Origin: JAVJST01 sp040219295
GTDB lineage: Bacteria > Pseudomonadota > Alphaproteobacteria > Rhodospirillales > Casp-alpha2
Assembly: GCA_040219295.1 (NCBI GenBank)
Contig: JAVJST010000005.1
Span: forward strand, 124,001-188,000
Direction of reading: 5' to 3'
Length of the DNA: 64,000 nucleotides
Shown here: positions 1 to 8,031 of the stretch, piece after piece
Layout: every line of letters begins with the position of its first letter
How positions within the stretch are numbered: position 1 is the stretch's first letter
Program-made: the position numbers and the translations under genes
The notes under the pieces: model-generated
What the model saw: only the letters and a program-made list of their open reading frames with translations
Told to the model about the DNA's origin: nothing
The model's database searches: none

Positions 1-494
1 GCGACCAGGGCCAGACCGGCGAAGGCGTTGAATCCCTCGGCGCCGGGCCGGACGATAATGAGGACGCCGACGAAACCCGCCGAGATCGCGCTGTAGCGGC
101 GCCACCCCACCTTCTGGCCGAGGAAGAATGCCGCGCCCAGGGTGACGGCGAGGGGGGCGGCCTGGAGAATCGCCGTGACATTGGCGAGCGGCATGTTGAA
201 CAGAGCCGTCAGGAAGCAAACCGTCGCGCCGAGCTCGCCGACGGTGCGCAATCCGATGATCCGACGGTCCGCCCGCGCGATCGGTACCAAGAGCTGGCCG
301 CGATGCCAGGCGATGAGGCCAATCAACGTCGTCGCGAACAGGCCGCGCAGCGTCAGCGCCTGGAACAGCGGGAAATGCGCCGACGCGAGTTTCATCAGCG
401 TGTCGTTGACGACGAACGCGGCCATGGACCCGGACATCAGCGCCGCGCCCTTGAGGTTGTCCGATAGCACGATCATCCCGGCTTTATCACCCAT
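1..494 (-). CDS. EamA/DMT-family transporter, N-terminal part (truncated by window edge)
   Basis: I translated this myself because the frame runs off the left edge. The ATG at 494 opens a hydrophobic protein with about four to five membrane segments, including NMPLANVTAILQAAPLAVTL and GFVGVLIIVRPGAEGF. The latter is the helix end with the RPG turn typical of the first EamA repeat in drug/metabolite transporters. The second repeat lies outside the window. A second Met (474) is an alternative start. EamA proteins export or exchange small metabolites across the inner membrane; the substrate cannot be told from sequence. No partner gene is on the same strand nearby. Confidence 0.8.
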   Translation of the reverse strand, partial: MGDKAGMIVLSDNLKGAALMSGSMAAFVVNDTLMKLASAHFPLFQALTLRGLFATTLIGLIAWHRGQLLVPIARADRRIIGLRTVGELGATVCFLTALFNMPLANVTAILQAAPLAVTLGAAFFLGQKVGWRRYSAISAGFVGVLIIVRPGAEGFNAFAGLALV

Positions 495-708
495 GCGGAT
501 ACGAAAACCAAGGCGCGTTCAACGCGCCCGGCGATGGGCGGCGCGTTGGCGTCTCTGTCCGGTGGCAGTCATCGTCGGAGAGGCCGCGACAGATTGCCTA
601 TCCGCCGCGAGCCGCCGCATCCATCTTTCAATCGCCACCAGGAAAGGTCACGATCATACCTCTGTTGAAAGATCGATCAGATAGGGTGGGCGAAACGAGA
701 CGGAAGCC

Positions 709-1575
709 ATGCTGGTCGAAGCGCTGCACTATCTGATCACGCCGTGCGATCCGCGGCTCCGGAGGCTCGGCTACCTCAGGGAGCTCATCGCCACCGAGGC
801 GCGGGCGCGTCGCTGCCGCCACGCGTGGCGCCCGCACCTGGAGCGCGCCCGGGCCGTGATCGAGACGGCGATTGCGGAGACCCGCGAGCGCGACCGCGCC
901 GTGGTTCTCGGCGGCGGGCTGATCCATGACATTCCGCTCGACGCGCTGGCGCGCGCCTTCCGCAATGTCGCCCTGGTCGACGTGTGTTTCGCGCGGCGAA
1001 CGCGCCGGGCCGTGCGGGCGCTGCCCAACGTCACCCTGCAGACTTTCGATCTGACGGGTGTTGCGGACCAGCTCGCGGCAGGCGCGCCGCACATCGAGGT
1101 CGGCGGCGCGGCATCGCCCGGGCGCCATGCGACGCTCGATTGGATTTGCTCGGCCGATCTCGTCATCTCGGCCAACCTGCTCTCCCAGCTGCCGCTGATC
1201 CCGCTCGGCTTTCTGCTGCGCCGCGACGGACCCGGCGACGGCACGGCGCTCGACGACCTGGCCCGGGCCCTGATCGACGATCACCTCGGCCTGTTGAAGA
1301 ACTGCCGCGGCACCGTCTGCCTGATCACCGAGCTGGAGCGTCTGACCTGCGACGGCGATGCGGTGGTGGAACGCGATTCGGCGGTTTTCGGCGCCGATCT
1401 CGATCTGGCTGGCGAGACCTGGACCTGGGATATCGCGCCGCGCCCCGAGGCCTGCCCCGACCGGGACGTGCGCCTGCGGGTCGGCTCGGCGATCTGGCCG
1501 GCCAGATCCTCCGGAACTCAGCCGCCGGTCGGCGCGCCGCACCTCAATCTCGGATCGCCCGATTCGAACGCCTGA
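709..1575 (+). CDS. Hypothetical protein with a methyltransferase-like nucleotide-binding core
   Basis: A protein of 288 residues. The segment at about 65-90 (VVLGGGLIHDIPLDAL, then NVALVDVCFARR) looks like the first two strands of a Rossmann fold: a Gly-rich turn, then an acidic residue ending strand two. That suggests a SAM-dependent-methyltransferase-like fold, although the classical GxGxG is altered. No signal peptide is seen. The start ATG has a weak GGAAG ribosome site. Its last 58 bases overlap the 3' end of the convergent lipoprotein gene, so one of the two C-terminal tails may be non-essential. The function is unknown; methyltransferase is an inference from fold-like motifs. Confidence 0.7.
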   Translation: MLVEALHYLITPCDPRLRRLGYLRELIATEARARRCRHAWRPHLERARAVIETAIAETRERDRAVVLGGGLIHDIPLDALARAFRNVALVDVCFARRTRRAVRALPNVTLQTFDLTGVADQLAAGAPHIEVGGAASPGRHATLDWICSADLVISANLLSQLPLIPLGFLLRRDGPGDGTALDDLARALIDDHLGLLKNCRGTVCLITELERLTCDGDAVVERDSAVFGADLDLAGETWTWDIAPRPEACPDRDVRLRVGSAIWPARSSGTQPPVGAPHLNLGSPDSNA

Positions 1576-4500
1576 ACCAGCGGGTGGTCCATTGTCGCGT
1601 GAAGCCGGTCCAGCAACTCCTTGCGCAGCGGCAGCAGGGTATCGCGCAGCGCCTGCACCTCCTCGTCGGCCTGGGCATCGAGCTGCCAAAGGGTGTCGAG
1701 CGCACTCGAAAGCTTGTAGAGCCCGGTGACCTGGTCGGCATACGACTCGACCGTGTCGGCGAACTTCACCGCCTTGCCGCCGGCGCGGAAGGCGCGCGTC
1801 ACCGCATCCGAACCCCGGAGCGTGGCGGCGTCGCCCAGGGTGTCCTTCATGAACGCGAGCAGGTTCCGGGTCGCGCGCTCGCGTTCCTCGAGCGAGCCGG
1901 CGGTCGCCGTCTCGATCGCGAGGTTGAGGTTCGACAGCGTGCCATTGATCTCGGAGAGCTCGTCCTTGGCCACGCGCATGTTGCGGATCAGGGTTTCGAA
2001 ATCGCTGATCGAGCGGACCTTCACCGAGCCCTCGAGGTCGTCGTAGGCATTCAGCAGACCGGCGGTGAACAGGTCGACCGCCGCGTTGTGGATGCGCACC
2101 GGTTCCTCGGCGAGGATCCGGTTGACCTCCTCGCGGACCCGCTCGCGCTCGGGCAGCTGCGCGGTGATCGCATTGAGCGCCATGTCGGTGCCGTGCAGCT
2201 GGCGGGCCGTCGCCGCCGCCCGGTCGAGCACGTCGCGCAGTTCGCGCGACGCGGCGGCATCGCACTGCGACGAGGTCGTACGGGTTCGGGCTTCGAGCGC
2301 GGCGATCCGGTCCAGTGCGGCGCGCCCCTGGGTCGCGCGCGCCACCAGGCGCACGCTCGCCGGCAGCGGCGGCTCGGTCAGCGCCCGGCGGTAGCGTGCC
2401 GGCAGCGGCTCGGGCTCGAGCGCCGATCGGCGCACCCCGAACATCGCCGGGTCAAGGGCGGGAGCGGCGGCGGATTCGGTCACGTCGCGCAGGTCGACGA
2501 CCGACGCGTCGACGGGGATATTGACCATCGTATCGTCCGGGAACACCGGGCCGGACGGTCCGATCGGCGGCACGTTGAAATCGATCCCGCCGGGTGCGAT
2601 CAGGCTGACCTTGATCCGTTTCGGCGACCAGATCAGGCTGAGGAATCCCTCCAGGGAGTCCGGCGGCGCGAGGATCGCGCGGCCTTCCGCGGGCAGCCGG
2701 AACGATGGATCGCGGCTGCCGATCCAGCGCGCCACGACCGCGAGTTTGGCGGCTTCGCGCAATTCGTGCAGCGACGGAAATTCCCGGGCCAGGTCGTCGT
2801 AGAGGCCGGTCAGGAACCGGGCGTAGGCGTCATCGCGCCGCTCGCTGCCGCCGTCGATGGCGCGTCCGACGTTGATCGTCATTTCCGTTCGGCCGAAGCG
2901 CAGAACCGCATCGTCGGCGTCGCGATGCACGTCCATTCGGCCGGGCTCGATCCACAGCCGGTTGGTCGTCTCGCGGACGGTGCCAGGCCGATCGCCGGTG
3001 AACGCGTACTCGGTCCGGTAGGCGGGGATGCGTGCGGCCAGCGCCGGATCGTGGATGATCGCCTTGCCGGCGTAGTCGGCCTCGACGAACAGGCGGGCGA
3101 GCTCGCTGTCCGCGGGGATGCCGATGTAGCGCGGCACGACCCGGGGCCGCACCGAGCCGTCCCCGGTCAGGGTCGAGACCGGCATGGTAATCTCGTCGTT
3201 GCGCTGCAGCGCCGAACGCAACGCCTCCTTGAGCATCGGCTCGAACTGCCGGTTCATCTCCAGGATGGCGTAGTCCATCGCCGCCCACGGGTCGCCGGTC
3301 CGCGCCCGGTAGTCCTCGTAGGGGTTCATCAGTGTGCCGTGGGCGAATCCGGCCGTGGATTCCATGCCCGCGGTCATCTGGCGCGGCAGTTCGTTCATGA
3401 ACCAGTCCTGCGATACCTCGCCGTTCATGACCCGCTGGCGGTTCTGTTCGGCCCACTCGCCGGTACCGATCATGTAAAGGAACAGCCACATGAACGAGAG
3501 ACCGTCTTCCGAGTCCTCGTGGCGGATGAAGTCGTCGAGCGCGACGAGCATGTTGGCGATGTCGGCGTAGCCGGCCTGGCGGAAGATTTGCTGATTCACG
3601 TCGTACTTCGTGACGTGCTCCCACGCGTTCCCCGGATAGGCGTCGAGCACGACACTGACCTGGTTCGCCGGGTCCCATCCGTTGATGTTGAACATCACCT
3701 CGGCGCCGGCGCCGGCGAAACGGATGTCGCGATAGAACGTCAGACCCGAGAACGGCTGCCGGGATACGCCGTCCGGTGTCGTCGTGTTGTGGATCTCGTC
3801 GCCCGCGCGCAGGCCGGCGCGGTCCGCCGCGCCGCCCGGGGTTACCCGGGTAATGATCTGCACGCCGAGTTCCTTGCGCTGGGTTTCGGCGCCGAGCAGC
3901 CCGGGCGCGTCGCCGTGATTGAACGCCTTGACCCCGAACATCGGCAGGAACAGTTCGCCCTTCGCGGTGATGCGGCCGTTGTCGTCGAGCAACCGGCCGC
4001 TGCCGACCAGGTCGGCCATGTTGCGGACGTCGTCCATCTCGCGGAAGAAGCGGTCGACGTCGCGCTCGAATTCCGGCGTCCAGTCGAGCGAGATCTGCGG
4101 TCTCGGGTTTTCGATAAACACCGCAAGATGCTGAAGGTAGGGAATGCTGGGACCCGCGAGCGCGGGATCGAAACGCCCGGCCAGCAACAGGTCGCCGGTC
4201 GCCGGATCGAAGCGGACCGTCTCCAGCACGTTGAACACGATGTCCTTCTCGGCTTCGTAGAAGCCGCTGCCGCGTGGTTGCGGATCGGCCGCGATCGAGG
4301 CGTCTCGCGTCGCCGAGGCCGATGCGGTTTGCGGCTCGCCGTCCGCGCCGCCTCCGTGGCGCGCGACCTGCACCTCGAGGGCGCCGATGTTGTCGCCGAG
4401 AAATCCCTCGGGGTCGTTCATCATGAGATGCAGCGAGCCGTTGCGATCGGCGATGAAGCCGGTCTGGTCGCCGATCAGGAACGGTGGGCCGTCGGCACCG

Positions 4501-4859
4501 ATCTTGCCGACCAGCGCACCGATCGGCGCGGTCGGCAGCGGGAAACTCGAGGCGAAGATTCCCTTCATGCACAGGAGATGCTCGAAGGGTAGGCCGCCGG
4601 CGCCCGTCTCGTCGCAGAACGGCGAGGCCTGCCAGCCGCCGCTCGACGAGACCTTGTAAACCTCGTCGGTGCGGACCTGGATGCCGGTGTCGAGCCACGA
4701 CGCTGCCGCCGCGACCCGGTACGAGGCCGTGCCGCCGGTTGCGAGGGTCGTCGGCTGGGCGGGCTGATACTGGATGGTCGCGGGCATGCATGCGGTCAGG
4801 GCGACGATGGGGAAGGCGACCGCCCACTGCCGGAAACGACTATATCGCTGCTTGACCAT
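1518..4859 (-). CDS. Very large PDZ-containing outer-membrane-type lipoprotein
   Basis: A protein of 1113 residues. I start it at 4859 because a strong AGGGGG site lies just upstream and the N-terminus then forms a lipoprotein signal (VALTAC, lipidated Cys24). Residues about 50-160 resemble a PA-IL/LecA-like beta-sandwich (GALVGKIGADGPPFLIGDQ). A PDZ-like segment near 330-400 (VTPGGAADRAGLRAGDEI) follows. The middle carries IPADSELARLFVEADYAGKA, which recalls DUF1598-type envelope proteins. The last 250 residues look helical or coiled-coil. Family knowledge suggests a cell-envelope role, but no enzymatic residues were recognised. Its 3' end overlaps the convergent gene at 709-1575. Confidence 0.8.
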   Translation of the reverse strand: MVKQRYSRFRQWAVAFPIVALTACMPATIQYQPAQPTTLATGGTASYRVAAAASWLDTGIQVRTDEVYKVSSSGGWQASPFCDETGAGGLPFEHLLCMKGIFASSFPLPTAPIGALVGKIGADGPPFLIGDQTGFIADRNGSLHLMMNDPEGFLGDNIGALEVQVARHGGGADGEPQTASASATRDASIAADPQPRGSGFYEAEKDIVFNVLETVRFDPATGDLLLAGRFDPALAGPSIPYLQHLAVFIENPRPQISLDWTPEFERDVDRFFREMDDVRNMADLVGSGRLLDDNGRITAKGELFLPMFGVKAFNHGDAPGLLGAETQRKELGVQIITRVTPGGAADRAGLRAGDEIHNTTTPDGVSRQPFSGLTFYRDIRFAGAGAEVMFNINGWDPANQVSVVLDAYPGNAWEHVTKYDVNQQIFRQAGYADIANMLVALDDFIRHEDSEDGLSFMWLFLYMIGTGEWAEQNRQRVMNGEVSQDWFMNELPRQMTAGMESTAGFAHGTLMNPYEDYRARTGDPWAAMDYAILEMNRQFEPMLKEALRSALQRNDEITMPVSTLTGDGSVRPRVVPRYIGIPADSELARLFVEADYAGKAIIHDPALAARIPAYRTEYAFTGDRPGTVRETTNRLWIEPGRMDVHRDADDAVLRFGRTEMTINVGRAIDGGSERRDDAYARFLTGLYDDLAREFPSLHELREAAKLAVVARWIGSRDPSFRLPAEGRAILAPPDSLEGFLSLIWSPKRIKVSLIAPGGIDFNVPPIGPSGPVFPDDTMVNIPVDASVVDLRDVTESAAAPALDPAMFGVRRSALEPEPLPARYRRALTEPPLPASVRLVARATQGRAALDRIAALEARTRTTSSQCDAAASRELRDVLDRAAATARQLHGTDMALNAITAQLPERERVREEVNRILAEEPVRIHNAAVDLFTAGLLNAYDDLEGSVKVRSISDFETLIRNMRVAKDELSEINGTLSNLNLAIETATAGSLEERERATRNLLAFMKDTLGDAATLRGSDAVTRAFRAGGKAVKFADTVESYADQVTGLYKLSSALDTLWQLDAQADEEVQALRDTLLPLRKELLDRLHATMDHPLVQAFESGDPRLRCGAPTGG

Positions 4860-4963
4860 GACGCCCCCTCCCGATGGTGTGACGTCAGACGGTTGGGACG
4901 ACACCGTCCCCTAGCGGGGCCGATTATAGGCCGATATCAGGGAGTTCCCTAGCGCGGTTTTCC

Positions 4964-5002
4964 GGCGCGCCGAGCCTCGCCGGGCCATTCCCTCGGCGCG
5001 CC
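4964..5002 (-). repeat. 11-bp perfect inverted repeat downstream of tRNA-Ala
   Basis: GGCGCGCCGAG (4964-4974) and CTCGGCGCGCC (4992-5002) pair perfectly across a 17-base loop. The hairpin lies just 3' of the minus-strand tRNA and upstream of the lipoprotein start. It could end or process the tRNA transcript, although there is no T-run after it, so a rho-independent terminator is not proven. Confidence 0.45.
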
Positions 5003-5039
5003 GCAGCGTTGGCGGTTGAAACACACAAGTTTGAAAAGA

Positions 5040-5115
<76 letters not shown>

Positions 5116-5221
5116 GTATCGTGTCACCTGAAAGCGGTGCGGATGTCTGCGGTGCCGGCCCCCGTATCGTCGTTGGGGGAAACCGGCGGCGGGGTTGGGA
5201 CCCCGCCCGCGGCGCGGCGGA

Positions 5222-5250
5222 CATTAAGCGAGCGGGCGGCCGTCTAGCAA
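5222..5250 (-). promoter_or_regulatory. Candidate promoter for tRNA-Ala
   Basis: On the minus strand, TTGCTA (5250-5245) is followed after exactly 17 bases by TTAATG (5227-5222). It sits in the gap between the FYDLN gene and the tRNA, about 110 bases before the mature tRNA 5' end. Spacing is ideal for sigma-70, but the -10 match is only moderate. Confidence 0.35.
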
Positions 5251-5293
5251 GTGAAAAACGAGCCGCCGGCGCCCGCGCGATCCGCCATCGGGA

Positions 5294-5662
5294 TCAGTCG
5301 TCGTCGCCCCCGTCCTTATCGGCGACAACCGCGACGTCGCTGTCGTCGTCGAGATCCGAGGTGTCCTCGATCAGCGAGTCGTCGTCATCATCATCGTCGT
5401 CGCCGTCGAGAACCAGGTCGTCGTCATCGTCGGCGATGGCTTCGTCGTCATCGTCGTTGTCGGCGGGCTTCGCCTTGGGCGCTTCCTTGACCGGCGCCGG
5501 CGCTTTGGGTTCGGCGGGCGCGCTGCGGCGCGACTTCAGGACCGGCTGCACGACCACTTCCTGCTCGCAGCTCGGGCAGATGATCGGATTGCGCTTCAGG
5601 TCGTAAAACTTGGCGCCGCAACTCGGGCACGTATGCTTGCTTCCCCATTCAGGTTTGGCCAC
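5294..5662 (-). CDS. FYDLN acid domain protein (TIGR02300 family)
   Basis: A protein of 122 residues using a GTG start with a GGAGAG site six bases upstream. The N-terminus has a zinc-ribbon-like pair of CPSC motifs (CPSCGAKFYDLKRNP and CPSCEQEV) with the family signature FYDLKRNP. From about residue 75 the chain is almost all Asp/Glu, with runs of four to seven Asp. This two-part architecture defines a small alphaproteobacterial family of unknown role, usually beside aroA as here. The divergent arrangement with aroA suggests a shared promoter zone at 5663-5920. Confidence 0.93.
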   Translation of the reverse strand: MAKPEWGSKHTCPSCGAKFYDLKRNPIICPSCEQEVVVQPVLKSRRSAPAEPKAPAPVKEAPKAKPADNDDDDEAIADDDDDLVLDGDDDDDDDDSLIEDTSDLDDDSDVAVVADKDGGDDD

Positions 5663-5920
5663 GACTACTCTCCACGATGGCTACAAGGCGTCTGAAGGGC
5701 CTGCCAATAGCCATTTCGACCTTGGCTGTCAAAACCTAATCTCGGTGCCGCCGCCGATTGATCCCGATATCGCCGGATCCGTGCCCCGGCGGTCCCGGAA
5801 AGCCCGCGGGGAAAACGGGCCGGAAACATTGTGCAGCCGCCGGGCGATGGTGTAAGACACCGCTCCAGGATACGGCCCGCAACGGCCGGCTTTGCAACCA
5901 ACGACCGGATCCAGACCGCC

Positions 5921-7264
5921 GTGACCGCGCTCCGCTCCTCGCAGGCAACATCCCTCAAGGGCACCGTTGCCGTCCCAGGCGACAAATCGATCTCGCATCG
6001 GGCCATCCTGCTCGGCGCGTCCGCCATTGGCGAGACCACCGTCACCGGGTTGCTGGAGGGCGAGGACGTGCTCGCCACCGCGGCCGCCGTCGAGGCCATG
6101 GGCGCGATCGTTACGCGGCCCGCGACACCGGGCGGCGAATGGTGCATCGCCGGGCGCGGCGTCGGCGGCTTGTCCGAGCCCGCGACCGTGCTCGACATGG
6201 GCAACTCCGGCACCGCCGCGCGGCTCATGATGGGGCTTCTGGCGGCGCACCCGATGCGTGCCCAGATGACCGGCGACGCGTCGCTGAACGGCCGGCCGAT
6301 GCAGCGCGTGATGACGCCGCTCGAGAAGATGGGTGCGCGGTTCGAGGCGCGCGACGGCGGCCGCATGCCGCTCTGCGTCATCGGCTCCGACGAGCTGATC
6401 CCCATCGAATACGAACTCCCGGTCGCCTCGGCCCAGGTCAAGTCGGCGATCCTGCTCGCCGGGCTGAACACCGCCGGCATCACCACGGTGATCGAGCCGG
6501 AACCGACCCGCGACCACTCCGAACACATGCTGCGCCACTTCGGCGCCGAGGTCGCGGTCGAGGAACAGTCCGGCGGCGGACGGCGCATTTCGATCACCGG
6601 CCAGCCCGAACTGACCGCGCAGAACATCGTCGTGCCGGGCGACATCTCGTCGGCCGCGTTCCCGCTGGTCGCCGCGGCCGTCGTGCCGGGCTCCGACGTC
6701 ACGCTCGCCAACGTTGGCATCAACCCGCTGCGCACCGGCATCCTGCGTTGCCTCGAAGACATGGGCGCGGGCTTCACGTATGCGAACCAGCGCGAGCAGG
6801 CCGGCGAACCGGTCGCCGACATCCGCATCGTCGCCGGTCCGCTGAAGGGCATCGACGTGCCGCCTGAGCGCGCGCCGGCGATGATCGACGAATACCCGGT
6901 TCTCGCCGTCTGCGCCGCGTTCGCCGGCGGCACCACACGGATGACCGGAATCGGTGAGCTGAGGGTCAAGGAGAGCGACCGTCTCGCCGCCGTCGCCCGG
7001 GGCCTGAGCGACGCCGGCGTCACCGTGCGCGAGGGCGACGACTGGCTCGAGGTCGACGGCACCGGTAACGCGCCCAAAGGCGGCATGGAAGTGGCCGTGT
7101 CGCTCGATCACCGCATCGCCATGGCCTTCCTGGTGATGGGCATGGCCAGCAGGGAAACGGTCAGCATCGACGACGGCTCGCCGATCAACACCAGCTTTCC
7201 GGGCTTCGCCGAGTTGATGAACGGCCTCGGCGGCGACATCGGCCCGGCGCGGGAGGCTGCATGA
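5921..7264 (+). CDS. aroA: 3-phosphoshikimate 1-carboxyvinyltransferase (EPSP synthase)
   Basis: Transfers enolpyruvate from PEP to shikimate-3-phosphate, the sixth step of the shikimate pathway. The N-terminal signature GTVAVPGDKSISHRAILLG, the LDMGNSGTAARL loop and the later RVKESDRL and DHRIAMAF motifs are all present. I prefer the GTG at 5921 (447 residues, near the usual 430-450). An upstream GTG at 5831 would add 30 unlike residues and cannot be excluded. The stop overlaps the cmk start by four bases, so the two are translationally coupled. Confidence 0.95.
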   Translation: MTALRSSQATSLKGTVAVPGDKSISHRAILLGASAIGETTVTGLLEGEDVLATAAAVEAMGAIVTRPATPGGEWCIAGRGVGGLSEPATVLDMGNSGTAARLMMGLLAAHPMRAQMTGDASLNGRPMQRVMTPLEKMGARFEARDGGRMPLCVIGSDELIPIEYELPVASAQVKSAILLAGLNTAGITTVIEPEPTRDHSEHMLRHFGAEVAVEEQSGGGRRISITGQPELTAQNIVVPGDISSAAFPLVAAAVVPGSDVTLANVGINPLRTGILRCLEDMGAGFTYANQREQAGEPVADIRIVAGPLKGIDVPPERAPAMIDEYPVLAVCAAFAGGTTRMTGIGELRVKESDRLAAVARGLSDAGVTVREGDDWLEVDGTGNAPKGGMEVAVSLDHRIAMAFLVMGMASRETVSIDDGSPINTSFPGFAELMNGLGGDIGPAREAA

Positions 7265-7920
7265 TGGCCGGCGACTGGCCCCGGGTGATCGCGGTCGACG
7301 GCCCGGCGGGTGCCGGCAAGGGCACGCTGTGCCGCAAGCTCGCCGACCATTTCGGCTACGCCATGCTCGATACCGGACTTCTCTACCGCGCCACCGGCTA
7401 CACGGTGCTGCAGGCGGGCGGCGATCCGGCCAATGCCGACGACGCCACCCGGGCGGCCCGTGCGCTCGACATGGAAGCGGTCGACGAGAGCGCACTTCGC
7501 AACGAGACCGTGGCGGATGCCGCGTCCAAGGTTGCGGCGCTGCCCGACGTGCGTGCTGCGCTGCTCGACTACCAGCGCAGCTTCGCGGCCGGTCCGCCGG
7601 CCGGCAAGGCCGGCGCGATCCTCGACGGCCGCGACATCGGCACCGTCGTCTGCCCCGATGCCGACGTAAAGATCTTCATCACCGCGTCCGCGGAAGTCCG
7701 GGCCGAGCGCCGCTTTAAGGAGTTGCAGGGCAAGGGGCAGACCGTTATATATGCGCGCGTTTTGGAAGACGTGAAGGCGCGTGACGAACGCGACAGCGGG
7801 CGAGGCGTTTCGCCCATGAAGCCGGCCACGGACGCATTCGAACTCGATACCAGCGATCTGGACGCCGACGGTGTCTTCGCCGAGGTCATGGCTTTCATCG
7901 ATTCCAGACGGCCGCGTTAG
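7261..7920 (+). CDS. cmk: Cytidylate kinase
   Basis: Phosphorylates CMP and dCMP with ATP. The P-loop GPAGAGKGT lies at residues 14-22. The substrate-binding segment LDTGLLYRATGY and the lid region with DGRDIGTVVCPDADVKIFIT fit the cmk family, as does the length (219 residues). It overlaps aroA by ATGA and is followed by rpsA, the classical aroA-cmk-rpsA order. The terminal segment holds the Arg-rich ERDSGR that contacts ATP. Confidence 0.96.
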   Translation: MMAGDWPRVIAVDGPAGAGKGTLCRKLADHFGYAMLDTGLLYRATGYTVLQAGGDPANADDATRAARALDMEAVDESALRNETVADAASKVAALPDVRAALLDYQRSFAAGPPAGKAGAILDGRDIGTVVCPDADVKIFITASAEVRAERRFKELQGKGQTVIYARVLEDVKARDERDSGRGVSPMKPATDAFELDTSDLDADGVFAEVMAFIDSRRPR

Positions 7921-8031
7921 CGGTTTTGAACCCGGGCAGAGACGACAAACGACCCTGTCCATTCTTTTGTTAAAGACCGCCGGACCCAACCGGCTGGCCC
8001 GAATATGACGATAGTAAAGGAAACTGAGTTT

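Noticed and set aside
984..4592. 1202-codon open frame on the plus strand across the lipoprotein gene
   Set aside because: It is antisense to a gene with a clear lipoprotein signal and PDZ motif. Its protein is Arg/Gly/Val-rich with no recognisable motif, typical of a GC-rich shadow frame.
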